From assembly GCF_003058225.1 (NCBI RefSeq), contig NZ_QBUG01000004.1, positions 124,001 to 188,000 of the forward strand: a DNA stretch of 64,000 bases, given 5' to 3'. The translations under genes were made by a program, and so were the position numbers. Of the stretch, positions 41,957-50,408 are shown piece by piece; within the stretch, counting starts at the first letter, position 1; the number at the start of each line of letters is the position of its first letter. A model generated the notes under the pieces. It was not told the origin of the DNA, ran no database searches, and saw nothing but the letters and a program-made list of their open reading frames with translations. The DNA comes from Promicromonospora sp. AC04 (GTDB taxonomy: Bacteria > Actinomycetota > Actinomycetes > Actinomycetales > Cellulomonadaceae).

Positions 41957-43078
41957 TCATCGCTGCCAGATCGGCAGCTCGTAGACGGTCGTGCCGTCGT
42001 CGGGCTTGGTCTTGGTCCATCGAGCACGGAGGCCCAGGTCCGTGGTCGGGTACCCGAGCCCGGCCTGATCGGCGGCGTCGGTGATGGTTAGCATCGTGCC
42101 GCCGTCAGCGGCAGGAATCGGGGCGTGGCGCACCCAGGCTCGCGCGACGGCGGATTGGATCTCGGCTCCGGCGAGGTCAGCCCCGGACCGGTGCCAAACG
42201 CGCAGTTTGGCCACGCCCGGTGCCGAGTCGACAGCGACCGCTAGCTGGGCGGCCAGGTCGGGCAGGGGCGTCGTGTCGATGGCTGGGAGCAGCGAGTCGA
42301 GTGCCGTCGCCGCACCGTGCTCGTCGATGGTGCCGGTGACCTCGTCGGCAGCGGCACGCACCGTCGACGGTCCGTGACCCATGCTGATCCCACGCCCCGC
42401 CCAAACGAGGGCGTCGAGGTCGTTCTCAGAATCGCCGACAGCAACTGTCGCCTCCGGCGGAATGCCAAGCCTCTCCCGTAGGGCTTCAAGAGCACTCGCC
42501 TTCGTGACTTCCGGCCCGGTCACGTCCAGCCACGACTCCCCTGCCGGAGTCACTGTCACCCCGGTTTCTCGCAGCGCCTCCAGGTGCCGTCGCAGTCCTG
42601 GCGCGGCCAACGCCACGCGTGTTGCAGGGCTGGAGCACAGGTCCGCGACTGATGCGGTCTTCTGTTCACCGTTGACTTGCGTCGGCTCGAACAGCGTGTT
42701 TACCCGCCAGCCCCAACCCGGTTCCTCGACCGCGACCAGCGTCGCAGGCTCCAGTTCCAGGACGCGGCGGATCACCGTGGTCGCGTCGAACAGCTCGCTG
42801 CGCGCGAACCGATACCCGCCCGGTGCGCTCGTGTCCAGTCGGATCGTCAGGCCTCCGTTCGAGCACACCACGTGCCCGTCGGTCAGACCGAGGCGCTCGA
42901 TCACCGGCAGCGCTCCGGCCAGCGACCGCCCTGTCGCGAGCACGATCTGGTGTCCCGCCGCGCGTACCAGCCCGATCGAGCGATCCACAGGGGTAGCGAT
43001 GGTGCCATCGGACGCCATGATGGTCCCGTCGATGTCCAGCGCGACGAGCAGCCGGGCGTGGCTGCCAACGGCGATCAC
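41957..43078 (-). CDS. HAD superfamily (Cof-like) hydrolase
   Basis: 373 residues. Motif I is VALDIDGTIM (nucleophile D and D+2), motif II is ATGRS, and motif IV is VAVGDSENDLDALVWAG. The cap region of the Cof type lies between. These are sugar-phosphate or nucleotide phosphatases. The C-terminal 100 residues (TTPLPDLAAQLAVAVDSAPG and onward) are outside the usual HAD fold. Stop of the resolvase-like gene and its start overlap by 4 bases, so it is the third gene of a leftward mini-operon. Confidence 0.85.
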   Translation of the reverse strand: MIAVGSHARLLVALDIDGTIMASDGTIATPVDRSIGLVRAAGHQIVLATGRSLAGALPVIERLGLTDGHVVCSNGGLTIRLDTSAPGGYRFARSELFDATTVIRRVLELEPATLVAVEEPGWGWRVNTLFEPTQVNGEQKTASVADLCSSPATRVALAAPGLRRHLEALRETGVTVTPAGESWLDVTGPEVTKASALEALRERLGIPPEATVAVGDSENDLDALVWAGRGISMGHGPSTVRAAADEVTGTIDEHGAATALDSLLPAIDTTPLPDLAAQLAVAVDSAPGVAKLRVWHRSGADLAGAEIQSAVARAWVRHAPIPAADGGTMLTITDAADQAGLGYPTTDLGLRARWTKTKPDDGTTVYELPIWQR

Positions 43079-43422
43079 GACCGGCTCCCGAGGCTGACCA
43101 GGACATGTCCGTGGTGGGTCGCCGGGTGCGGATCGCCCAGCAGGATGCAGCGCATGCCGTGCTGCTCCAGTTCATAGGCCAGTCGGGTGTACGCCTCGGC
43201 AAGTCTCGCTTCTGCCGGGACCACGACGACGTTCGCACCATGGCTGCGGGCGGTTTCTGTGACCTGGCTGATCGTGAGCCCGTCACGCGTGTCGTTGAGG
43301 ACATCCGCGAGCGCAAGGCCCTCTGATTCCGCGTAGGAGGCGACTTCGTTGCGCTGCCGGTCAATCTCGCTCAACGTCCGCGCGGCGACGTATCCCACCG
43401 CGACCGGTCGCGGCCCAGTCAT
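43075..43422 (-). CDS. Resolvase N-terminal-like protein without catalytic serine
   Basis: 115 residues from the ATG at 43422. VAVGYVAARTLSEIDRQRNE, then YAESEGLALADVLNDTRDGL and EARLAEAYTRLAYELEQHG copy the layout of the serine recombinase N-terminal domain. Where active resolvases have the serine in RVST, this protein has ARTL with alanine and threonine, so it is probably not a recombinase. No DNA-binding tail is present. It overlaps both neighbours by 4 bases and probably acts in the same pathway as the HAD protein. Confidence 0.7.
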   Translation of the reverse strand: MTGPRPVAVGYVAARTLSEIDRQRNEVASYAESEGLALADVLNDTRDGLTISQVTETARSHGANVVVVPAEARLAEAYTRLAYELEQHGMRCILLGDPHPATHHGHVLVSLGSRS

Positions 43423-43709
43423 CGGGCGGTCCCTGCCAGTGTGCGGACGTGGCACTCCAGCCCCGCAACAGTCCCGGACCAGTCGGCGACGGCGGGGGTC
43501 GCCAGCCGCTGAACGACGCCTTCGGTCAGTCCAAGTTCGCGGGCGATGACCTCGCCGTCGGACAGCCGAGTCGGCTCGATCCGTACCGAGCCGCGAAGGA
43601 TCGTCAGACCGGCGACGCGCTCCTCGCCGAGCGCCTCCAGGATCTCGATGAGGGCGACGAACATGCCGTGCAACGACTCGCCGGCTGGGGGTCTGGTCTG
43701 GGCCTGCAT
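43419..43709 (-). CDS. Small hypothetical protein
   Basis: 96 residues from the ATG at 43709. The middle holds GEVIARELGLTEGVVQRLAT, which could be a short helical or HTH-like segment, preceded by EILEALGEERVAGLTILRGS. No family is recognised. It opens a three-gene unit with ATGA overlaps (this gene, resolvase-like, HAD). Confidence 0.6.
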   Translation of the reverse strand: MQAQTRPPAGESLHGMFVALIEILEALGEERVAGLTILRGSVRIEPTRLSDGEVIARELGLTEGVVQRLATPAVADWSGTVAGLECHVRTLAGTAR

Positions 43710-43897
43710 GGTTCACGCTCCGGGTCCGGGGCGAGCCCACTGGAACGCGGGCTCTCGTACCTTTCCCATCGAACCCGAAACACCAACTCATCTGTAGCGC
43801 ACGAGGGACGCGGTGGCGTCGCACCCTTGTCGCACCGGCATGCGCCGCGCAGCTGTGTACGGCGTTTGGACCCTTTTGAGCCGGGGAGGCGATGCGA

Positions 43898-44947
43898 CTA
43901 CAACCCAGGTGCTTCGATACCTCCGCCACTGCGCCGACGAGGCGGGCCTTCTGGGGCGGGCCAGGGCTCGGCCTTCCGTGGCTTGGGCTTCGTTCGCCGT
44001 GGCGGATCCTCCGGCGCGGTCTCGAACGCGGTGGCTGGCCGAGTGAGGTCGGGTGGGGTCCAGCGGTCTTCGGGGTCGTCCTGGAGGTAGAAGGGTATGG
44101 CTCCGGGTTCGGAGGCGCCGATGGTCAGGACTCCGTGCACGTAGGGCCGTTCGTACGGGTCCTGGATGTACCCAGCCGGGGGCGTGGCCGCTACGTGCTC
44201 GGCGATCTCGCGTTCCTCGTCGCTGACCGCGGGCCGGGTGTCACCGACCCTGGCAGCGAGGTGTTCGTAGGTGGCGATGGTGTCGAGGGCCCAGCGTGCG
44301 AGGTCGTAGACCTCCATCCGCAGCACCCTCATGAACTCGGTGGGTGCGGGGGCGCCGGCGGTCTGTGCGCGCGCTTCTAGCGTGCCGGCTGCCTCTTCTT
44401 CGATGAGCATCGCAAGGAGTTGACCGCGAGCTTCGAACCTGCCATAGGCGGTGATGGCCGCCAGGCGAGCTTCGAGGACGCGCCCGTATCCGCCGGTGAA
44501 CCACGCGACTGCGCTCGGAGTGCGTTGAGTGCGGCCGGGCAGGACCTGCGTGCTGGTGTTCCTCAGCACGCCGCGTCGGACCACGCCGACAGGTGTGGGT
44601 GTGGCGGTCGGGACTGTGCTGACCTCCAGCGGGTACAGGATCTCTACGGGTGAGACCCCGAGCGCGGCAGCGAGCACGGTGACGTCTTGCAGGTAGATCT
44701 TCTCCCGCGGCCGGGTCTCCAGGTTCGCGATGCTGGCCCGCGCCATCGGGTAACCGAGCGCGGCGGTCCGGTCGGCGACCTGCTGCGTGGTCAACCCGGC
44801 GGCCCGGCGCGCGGAGCGCAGCCGCTCGCCAATGCCTGCGGTCCAGGAGCTCGACCACACCTGACCATCTCGCTCCGCCTGAGCGTCGCTGGGCTGGTCA
44901 GACCCGGCGCCTGGGTCGCGGCGATAAGGCTCAACGGGATATCCCAT
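43898..44947 (-). CDS. XRE family regulator of the island maintenance module
   Basis: 349 residues from the ATG at 44947. The HTH lies at residues about 37-95: IGERLRSARRAAGLTTQQVA, then ARASIANLETRPREKIYLQD and LAAALGVSPVEILYP. The middle is helical and the C-terminus is proline-rich. A promoter with -35 TTGTCA and -10 TAGCCT, 16 bases apart, ends 6 bases before the ATG, so the message is leaderless. Its divergent neighbour has a perfect inverted repeat over the -35 that this protein probably binds. Confidence 0.8.
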   Translation of the reverse strand: MGYPVEPYRRDPGAGSDQPSDAQAERDGQVWSSSWTAGIGERLRSARRAAGLTTQQVADRTAALGYPMARASIANLETRPREKIYLQDVTVLAAALGVSPVEILYPLEVSTVPTATPTPVGVVRRGVLRNTSTQVLPGRTQRTPSAVAWFTGGYGRVLEARLAAITAYGRFEARGQLLAMLIEEEAAGTLEARAQTAGAPAPTEFMRVLRMEVYDLARWALDTIATYEHLAARVGDTRPAVSDEEREIAEHVAATPPAGYIQDPYERPYVHGVLTIGASEPGAIPFYLQDDPEDRWTPPDLTRPATAFETAPEDPPRRTKPKPRKAEPWPAPEGPPRRRSGGGIEAPGL

Positions 44948-44953
44948 GCGATC

Positions 44954-45034
44954 AGGCTATCCCTAGAGTGCACGATGACAACACCCAGGCTCTAGTGTGC
45001 AGGTATTGCACATCCATCGGGCTCGGCCTACTCT
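44954..45034. promoter_or_regulatory. Divergent promoters with operator TGTGCA-N5-TGCACA
   Basis: Minus strand: -10 TAGCCT (complement of 44954-44959) and -35 TTGTCA (complement of 44976-44981). Plus strand: -35 TTGCAC (45006-45011), 17-base spacer, -10 TACTCT (45029-45034). The perfect inverted repeat TGTGCA-GGTAT-TGCACA (44996-45012) overlaps the plus-strand -35, and a related GTGCAC lies in the minus-strand spacer (44969-44974). Repression by the XRE protein at 43898 fits this layout. Confidence 0.65.
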
Positions 45035-45081
45035 GATGCACATGCCGGGTGCGCGGTGCGTGCCCCGGCGGAGGACTGATG

Positions 45082-46056
45082 ATGAGCGATCAGAGCACGG
45101 GCGCAGTCCGGACGGCAGGGCCGGACCACCACCCCGACCAGCAGCCCGCCGAGACACTCCCGCGCCCCGACGGCATTGCCGCGCTTCCGTCCGTCGGCCA
45201 GAGCTCCCCGGGCAGCCGCAACGCCTCGCCAGCGTTCGCCACCCCGGAAGGGCTCCGCATCCTGCTCGACCGTCTAGCCAGTGATGAGGCGTGGGCGACC
45301 ATGCCGGAGGCCACGGAGCTGCTGGCGTACTGCGCTGACCGGTACCGCCATCTAGCGCGCAAGCTCCATCTCGCCGAGCACGATGCGGCTGTCGCCGCGT
45401 TCGAAGCGCTCCGCAGCCCTGCCGTGCGGCGCGCACGGAACCCGTGGGCAGTAGTCACCACGGCGGTGGCCCGTACTCTCCGCGCCGAGGCCCGTGCCGA
45501 TCAGCTGCTGTGCTCCCGGGACCGGGCACGTCGCCTGATGGCCCGCACCGACCTGGTCCCTGCCTGGCGCATTGGCGACCCGTCCGCCCCGACCGCCACT
45601 CCGAACGGCGAAGGAGCACCATGGCTCGAACATGCCCTGGCCACCGCCCACGCGGGCGACCCGGCAGCCGACGATCTCGACCCGACCACGGCCGTCGTCG
45701 TCGCCCGGGTGCAGACCGCGACCCGGACGACGATCACGGTCCTGGTCGCGGTCGGGTGGCCCGACGACGTGGCCCGGCACGGACTGGAACACATCACCAC
45801 AACCCTGACCGCAGCAGGCGGTCTGCCCGCCGCATGCGAACGGCTGCGCAAGGACCGCCAACCGGCCGCCGTGCTGGACATCGACCAGCCGGCCTGGACC
45901 CGCCTCGTCTCGGCAGTCCTGGGCACCCCGGCCCGCAACGGGGTGCTGCACCGCCTCCTGGCCGGCGACACCGCACGCCTGGTGATCGAGCAAGACGCGC
46001 ACGACCTGACCCCGCCCCACTACCTCGATGCTCGGGAGGCCGGACATGCCGCATGA
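45082..46056 (+). CDS. Island hypothetical protein, possible sigma-region-2-like helical domain
   Basis: 324 residues from the second ATG of ATGATG (45082), after GGAGGA. After a proline-rich start, residues about 55-150 are helical (LAYCADRYRHLARKLHLAEH, then RRARNPWAVVTTAVARTLRA), which faintly recalls sigma factor region 2. The remainder is helical without a known domain (TWTRLVSAVLGTPARNGVL). It is co-translated with the ParB-like gene (11-base overlap), so a role in replication, segregation or regulation of the element is likely. Confidence 0.6.
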   Translation: MSDQSTGAVRTAGPDHHPDQQPAETLPRPDGIAALPSVGQSSPGSRNASPAFATPEGLRILLDRLASDEAWATMPEATELLAYCADRYRHLARKLHLAEHDAAVAAFEALRSPAVRRARNPWAVVTTAVARTLRAEARADQLLCSRDRARRLMARTDLVPAWRIGDPSAPTATPNGEGAPWLEHALATAHAGDPAADDLDPTTAVVVARVQTATRTTITVLVAVGWPDDVARHGLEHITTTLTAAGGLPAACERLRKDRQPAAVLDIDQPAWTRLVSAVLGTPARNGVLHRLLAGDTARLVIEQDAHDLTPPHYLDAREAGHAA

Positions 46057-47188
46057 CGACACTGACGGACTGCGGCTGGACCGCGCCGTCGACTCCATCA
46101 CCGTCGGGTACCGGCACCGACGCGACCTCGGAGACCTCCAAGCCCTGTGTGACTCGATCCGTAGGGTCGGGCTGCTGGGCCCTCTCACGGTCACGCCGGA
46201 CGGTCTGCTGTTGTGCGGGTGGCGACGCCTGGAAGCCGTCAAGCTGCTCGGCTGGAAGACCGTGCCGGTGTTCGTGCGCCGCGTCACGTCCGGGCTGCGC
46301 GACCTAATCGCGGAACACGACGAGAACACCATCCGCGAGCCCCTGCCGCTGGAGACCGCCGAGGAGCTGTACCGCGAGTACAAGAGTGCCGAGACCGAAC
46401 AAGCCGCCGTCCGGCAGCACGCCACCCGCTTCCAGGCGACCAAGAACGCGAGCAACGCGGGCTGGAAGGACGGCAACACGACCGGCAGCGACGTGAAGGG
46501 TGGGGGCAAAGGGGACGACAACGGTCCCGCCGAATCGGCGGCACCGCAGCAGGAGGAGTCTGTTCCGGGCCGGCACGGTGACGCGCGTGCCAAGGCCGCC
46601 CAGATGGTCACCGGCACGAAGTCCTACACCCGTCTCGAGCACACCGGACGGATCAAGGACACCCGCGACGACCCCACCATGCCCGAGCGCATTCGCGCCA
46701 TGGCCCAGACCGCCTGGCACGACATCACGACCAACGGAGCTTCTCCCGAGAAGGAGTGGAAGCAGATCCGCGCGGCGATCACCGAACACCACGCCACCGA
46801 CGACCAGCCACAAACGGGCGAAGGCCAGGTCGATCCGGCCGACCTGGCCACCGTCGCGCAGGCCGCGCTTGCCCGGCCACGTACACCGCGCCCCAGAACG
46901 CCCACGTCCAATGCTGATATCCAGCCAACAACGCCCAGGACGGCACGGCCGCTCGCTGAGGTGGTCGCTGACCTCGACGAGTGGATCGATCACGCCGACG
47001 TCGATGCTCTCGCCGCAAGAGCGAACAGCGTCGACATCGCGCGCCTGCATCGCACGACAGAACGCCTGGACCACCTGTGCACCGGCATCCACGCCGCCCG
47101 CCACAAGCGCCACCCCGCGCTCCGGCGCCAGAAGCCGGCCGGAGCGCAGGGTCACGCCGTCAACGAAGAACAACCTCCGCTCTGGTAA
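46046..47188 (+). CDS. ParB N-terminal domain-containing protein
   Basis: 380 residues from the ATG at 46046 (GGGAGG six bases upstream). The ParB nuclease-like domain is at residues about 5-110: LCDSIRRVGLLGPLTVTPDG, then LLCGWRRLEAVKLLGWKTVP and IAEHDENTIREPLPLETAEE. The later glycine-rich and helical regions are unstructured-looking. Members act in segregation or as DNA-binding regulators of mobile elements. It follows a conserved-looking partner gene and converges on the integrase. Confidence 0.85.
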   Translation: MPHDDTDGLRLDRAVDSITVGYRHRRDLGDLQALCDSIRRVGLLGPLTVTPDGLLLCGWRRLEAVKLLGWKTVPVFVRRVTSGLRDLIAEHDENTIREPLPLETAEELYREYKSAETEQAAVRQHATRFQATKNASNAGWKDGNTTGSDVKGGGKGDDNGPAESAAPQQEESVPGRHGDARAKAAQMVTGTKSYTRLEHTGRIKDTRDDPTMPERIRAMAQTAWHDITTNGASPEKEWKQIRAAITEHHATDDQPQTGEGQVDPADLATVAQAALARPRTPRPRTPTSNADIQPTTPRTARPLAEVVADLDEWIDHADVDALAARANSVDIARLHRTTERLDHLCTGIHAARHKRHPALRRQKPAGAQGHAVNEEQPPLW

Positions 47189-47213
47189 CCGAACCCGGAT
47201 TCCCCGCGGTCGC

Positions 47214-48566
47214 CTACCAGCCAGTACCTGAGTCCTCTCCAGCCACTAGTCTCACGCCGACCGGTGCATCCTCTGGCGCTTTCCGTGTCTCCTGCTCACG
47301 CCGTTCGAGCTCGCGCCGCCAGGCCTCGTCGCCGATCTCCACCATGGCCTGCAGCACCGCCGACGTGTCGGGCGCCAGGCGGAGCTGCTCGATGTAGTGA
47401 CGGGCCGTGATCCCGGTGTCGATCTTGTGCCCGAGCAGGGCGGCAGCATCGGCCGGCTTCATCTTCCGCGCGACCTCCGTCGCGACCGTGGACCGCAGCT
47501 TGTGCGGATGCACCAGCCCGGTCATCTCCGCCTTCTCCAGCGCCGCTCGCAGGCTGCGCCGCATGTTGTGCGTGGTCTGCGGACGATCCACGTTCCGCCC
47601 GTCCTTGAACATCCGCGACGGAAACACCGGCGTGTCCACCCGTGTACCAGCCGGGCGGACCGACTCCAGCGCCGCCACGGTGAACGGCGGAATGATGATG
47701 GTGCGCCCACCGGCGTCGGTCTTCGGCTGCTCCTGCCGAACGGTCCCCTGGCCCTTGATGTCCACGAGCGTGGCCTCGACCCGGACAGTGGGCAACCCAT
47801 CACTGGTCAGGTTCACCTCGCCCCACCGCAACGCCATCACCTCCCCGATCCGCAGCCCGGTCCCGAGCATCACGTCCACTGCGGTTGGCAGGTGCCCGGT
47901 CGGCTTCGGCCCAGGCAACCCGCCACGCTGCTTCTCCCAGGCGCGCACCGCCCACCGCAGCTGGCCCACGGTCATCACAGTCAGCGCCACCGGCCGAGGC
48001 GTCTTCGGCTTGGGCGTCTTGGCCTTGCGCACCGGGTTGTCCCGCAGCGCGTCGTGGACCACGGCGCGGTCGAGGACGTCCGCGAACCGGCCGTGTGCCT
48101 GGATCGCGGTCGCCACCATGTCGTGCCCGCCCGCATTGCCGCGGCGGATGATGCCGTCGACCCAAGTCTGGACAATTGCAGGTGTCAGCTGGTTGAGCCG
48201 GTAGTGCCCCAGGAACGGGTTCACGTGGTTGCCCAGCAGCCGCTCGTACTCGTCCACCGTCTGCGGTCGCACCGGCGGGTCCGGCCACTTAGAGCGCTCC
48301 CGCAACTCGTCGATCCACTGCCTGCACGCCAGACCGACCTTGCTGTTCGGTGACAACGCCGCCGAGCCGCGCGCCGCACCGATCCGCTCAGTGACCGCCT
48401 TCTGAAGCTTGGACAGCGCCGCGCCCTCGTTCTTCCCGATCCGTGTCACCTGCACAACGGAGTTGTCCAACAGGCACAAACGGGCGCGCGCCCGCACCTG
48501 CCCGTCCGGCGTCGGCGCGAACGAGAACTTGCCGTGCTCGCCGGGCTTGAGGTTCTCTCTGGGCAT
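47214..48566 (-). CDS. Tyrosine recombinase / site-specific integrase
   Basis: 450 residues. Catalytic residues: R239 (GTGLRIGE), H355 and R358 (HPHKLRST), H380 (LLGHK) and nucleophile Y391 (ARHYIEQ), with a lysine candidate around K282. An N-terminal arm-binding domain (SFAPTPDGQVRARAR) and SAM-like core-binding domain (YERLLGNHVNPFLGHYRL) precede. It lies next to the 3' end of tRNA-Ala, the standard arrangement for an element inserted in a tRNA gene. Its start is 3 bases after the excisionase-like stop. Confidence 0.95.
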   Translation of the reverse strand: MPRENLKPGEHGKFSFAPTPDGQVRARARLCLLDNSVVQVTRIGKNEGAALSKLQKAVTERIGAARGSAALSPNSKVGLACRQWIDELRERSKWPDPPVRPQTVDEYERLLGNHVNPFLGHYRLNQLTPAIVQTWVDGIIRRGNAGGHDMVATAIQAHGRFADVLDRAVVHDALRDNPVRKAKTPKPKTPRPVALTVMTVGQLRWAVRAWEKQRGGLPGPKPTGHLPTAVDVMLGTGLRIGEVMALRWGEVNLTSDGLPTVRVEATLVDIKGQGTVRQEQPKTDAGGRTIIIPPFTVAALESVRPAGTRVDTPVFPSRMFKDGRNVDRPQTTHNMRRSLRAALEKAEMTGLVHPHKLRSTVATEVARKMKPADAAALLGHKIDTGITARHYIEQLRLAPDTSAVLQAMVEIGDEAWRRELERREQETRKAPEDAPVGVRLVAGEDSGTGW

Positions 48567-48569
48567 CGG

Positions 48570-48845
48570 TCACCACCCCGTCCCGTGCTGAGCATCCCCA
48601 CGCCTGCGGGAAGCGGAACGGCCGCGGATCTCGTGCGCTTCGATCCAGGCGCGCACGTCGGCTTCCTCGAACAGCACGTGCCGCCCGATCTTGTAGGCCC
48701 GAGGACCGGTCCCGTTCTTGCGCCACGACCGCACCGTCTCCGGCGAGGCGTGCAGCTTCTCGCACAGTTCCTCGACCGTCCACATCGGGGTCCGGTCCAG
48801 GCGTCCGTCGTACTCGTCGGGGCTCCCGGGGCGGTTCTCGTTCAT
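48570..48845 (-). CDS. Excisionase/AlpA-like helix-turn-helix protein
   Basis: 91 residues from the ATG at 48845. The winged HTH is TPMWTVEELCEKLHASPETV, then RSWRKNGTGPRAYKIGRHVL and FEEADVRAWIEAH, typical of MerR-like excisionases. It is immediately upstream of and co-transcribed with the integrase, as xis-int pairs are. It probably sets direction of recombination. Confidence 0.85.
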   Translation of the reverse strand: MNENRPGSPDEYDGRLDRTPMWTVEELCEKLHASPETVRSWRKNGTGPRAYKIGRHVLFEEADVRAWIEAHEIRGRSASRRRGDAQHGTGW

Positions 48846-48861
48846 TCCCCATATGAGTGAA

Positions 48862-48940
48862 CGAGGCACCAGTCCTATCGGGCCACGGCGGTCCCTCGCG
48901 GTCGTCCCCGGTGGGTCAAAGCGAGGCAGAAACCGAGGCA
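48862..48940. repeat. Three CGAGGCA direct repeats in the attachment region
   Basis: CGAGGCA occurs at 48862, 48922 and 48934, that is with 60- and 12-base spacing, between the excisionase-like start and the tRNA. The 12-base step matches that of the CGTGTCA array at the other island end. They may be arm or Xis sites. Otherwise the stretch 48846-48995 holds no gene. Confidence 0.4.
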
Positions 48941-48995
48941 GCATGCGTCTCATCAGTCAGCACCGTTCTTTCCGGTCAGTGCCTTCCCGCATGAA

Positions 48996-49038
48996 GAAAG
49001 GCCGCTGACCTGGGCTAACGCCCTGTCAACGGCCTTTC
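48996..49038 (-). terminator. Long hairpin terminator after tRNA-Ala
   Basis: GAAAGGCCG (48996-49004) pairs with CGGCCTTTC (49030-49038). Inside, TGAC/GTCA and GGGC/GCCC extend the stem. Read on the minus strand the hairpin starts 8 bases after the tRNA 3' end and is followed by TT. It lies on the element side of the presumed attachment core. Confidence 0.75.
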
Positions 49039-49045
49039 CAATCGG

Positions 49046-49118
49046 TGGAGCTAGGGGGATTCGAACCCCCGACCTTCTCATTGCGAACGAGACGCGCTAC
49101 CAACTGCGCCATAGCCCC
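49046..49118 (-). tRNA. tRNA-Ala (anticodon CGC)
   Basis: 73 bases on the minus strand from GGGGCTA at 49118 to the discriminator A at 49046. Acceptor GGGGCTA pairs with TAGCTCC (with one wobble), D-arm GCGC-AGTTGGTA-GCGC, anticodon stem TCTCG/TGAGA around the loop TTCGCAA (anticodon CGC, alanine codon GCG), T-arm GGGGG-TTCGAAT-CCCCC. CCA is not encoded (ACCG follows). The integrase-excisionase pair lies at its 3' side, so its 3' end is probably the integration site and has been restored by the element. Confidence 0.96.
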
Positions 49119-49220
49119 TCGGACTGCAGAAGACTAGCACTTCACCGCCGGGGCTCCGCAACTTGATCCGGTGTCGCGCGGGTCACTGACACCTGACCCG
49201 CGCGACCCCGACCAGCACAC

Positions 49221-50348
49221 TCACCCCGCCGCCCGGCGTCGCGCCAGGATCTCCTCGAGCGGCGTCGCCAGCGTCTCGGACTTCATGCGCGGCGGCTCGC
49301 CACGCAGCAGCTCGTCCTCGGCGACCGCGTCAGCCGCGGCCGACGCCGAGGCAGCCGCGGCCCCAACCGACGCCGACGCAGACCCCCCAGCGTCCCCCGA
49401 GGTGACCTGACGGTCCGAGGCACCCCGAGACGCCGTCGGCCCCTTGGCGGGCGACGGCGCAGCCGGGAGCGCTATCGGCTGCCGCTGCGGTGCCGCGGGC
49501 TTGGTCACGTAGGTCGGCAGCGGAACCGGGACCGGGTCCCAGGCGCTCCCGCCCAGCGGCTCGTCCGCCTTCGCGGCCTCGCCGTCCGGCCGCGCGTCGG
49601 CCTCGACCTCGACCTCGACCGGGACCTCGACGACCTTGGGCTTCGCCGGGCCGTCGAGGATCTCGTCGAGCACGTTCTTGCCGCCGACCCGCGGGATCGC
49701 CTGCGTCTGCGTGTCCGAGCCGCGTGTCGCCAGGCCGACGACCTGCGCACGGTTGCGCGGCGCGTACGGGCCACCGTTCGCGAGCACGCGCTCCTGCGTG
49801 GCGCGCTGTCGCGCCGCGCGTACGGTCGCCTGCCAACGAGCGTCCGCTCGCCGCGCGGCACGGGCCGCACGGCGGCCCAGGAACAGCACGAACAACAGCA
49901 TGGCCGACGGCGCGACGGCGACTCCCCAGTGCAGCCGGTCGAAGCCGACGAACGCCCAGGCGGCGACGCTGCACAGCAGCAGGAACACCGACACGATGAA
50001 CCGGCGGCGCGCACGGGCAGCCCGTCGCGCACGCCGCTCGACCCGGCGGATCCGCTCCGCCGTCAGCGGGCGGCCGCGGACCATGATCTGGAGCGGGTGT
50101 CCCTGCTTCGGGGTCGGGTGGGCGACGCGCGGCACGCCCTGGCCGGTACCCCGCCGGTTGCCGTCGTTGACCATCGCCCCTCCCTTCCTACCCGAGCCGC
50201 TCATCGCGACGATGCGCAGCCCTCCCGAAAACCGGTCCGTCACCCGTGCGTCGGCGAGCTCTGCCCGACGACGCACCAGGCTTGGCATCCAGTAGCCCAG
50301 CCACAGGACGAACAGCGCTACGGCTGTGAGCCCCGCGGTCGATTCCAC
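49221..50348 (-). CDS. sepX: Divisome membrane protein, SepX/GlpR-like
   Basis: 375 residues. The N-terminus, one membrane helix with LFVLWLGYWMPSLVRRRAEL and then DARVTDRFSGGLRIV, matches the actinobacterial SepX/GlpR family of divisome proteins. Two more membrane segments follow (SVFLLLCSVAAWAFVGFDRL and VAVAPSAMLLFVLFLGRRAA). The C-terminal half is charged and disordered-looking. SepX works with FtsZ-linked division components in Streptomyces; function here is by family. Confidence 0.82.
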   Translation of the reverse strand: MESTAGLTAVALFVLWLGYWMPSLVRRRAELADARVTDRFSGGLRIVAMSGSGRKGGAMVNDGNRRGTGQGVPRVAHPTPKQGHPLQIMVRGRPLTAERIRRVERRARRAARARRRFIVSVFLLLCSVAAWAFVGFDRLHWGVAVAPSAMLLFVLFLGRRAARAARRADARWQATVRAARQRATQERVLANGGPYAPRNRAQVVGLATRGSDTQTQAIPRVGGKNVLDEILDGPAKPKVVEVPVEVEVEADARPDGEAAKADEPLGGSAWDPVPVPLPTYVTKPAAPQRQPIALPAAPSPAKGPTASRGASDRQVTSGDAGGSASASVGAAAASASAAADAVAEDELLRGEPPRMKSETLATPLEEILARRRAAG

Positions 50349-50408
50349 AACACGACGTTAGGCGAGCAATGCCACGGCCTGCCGCACCGCGCGCGGCGTG
50401 TCCCGCCG

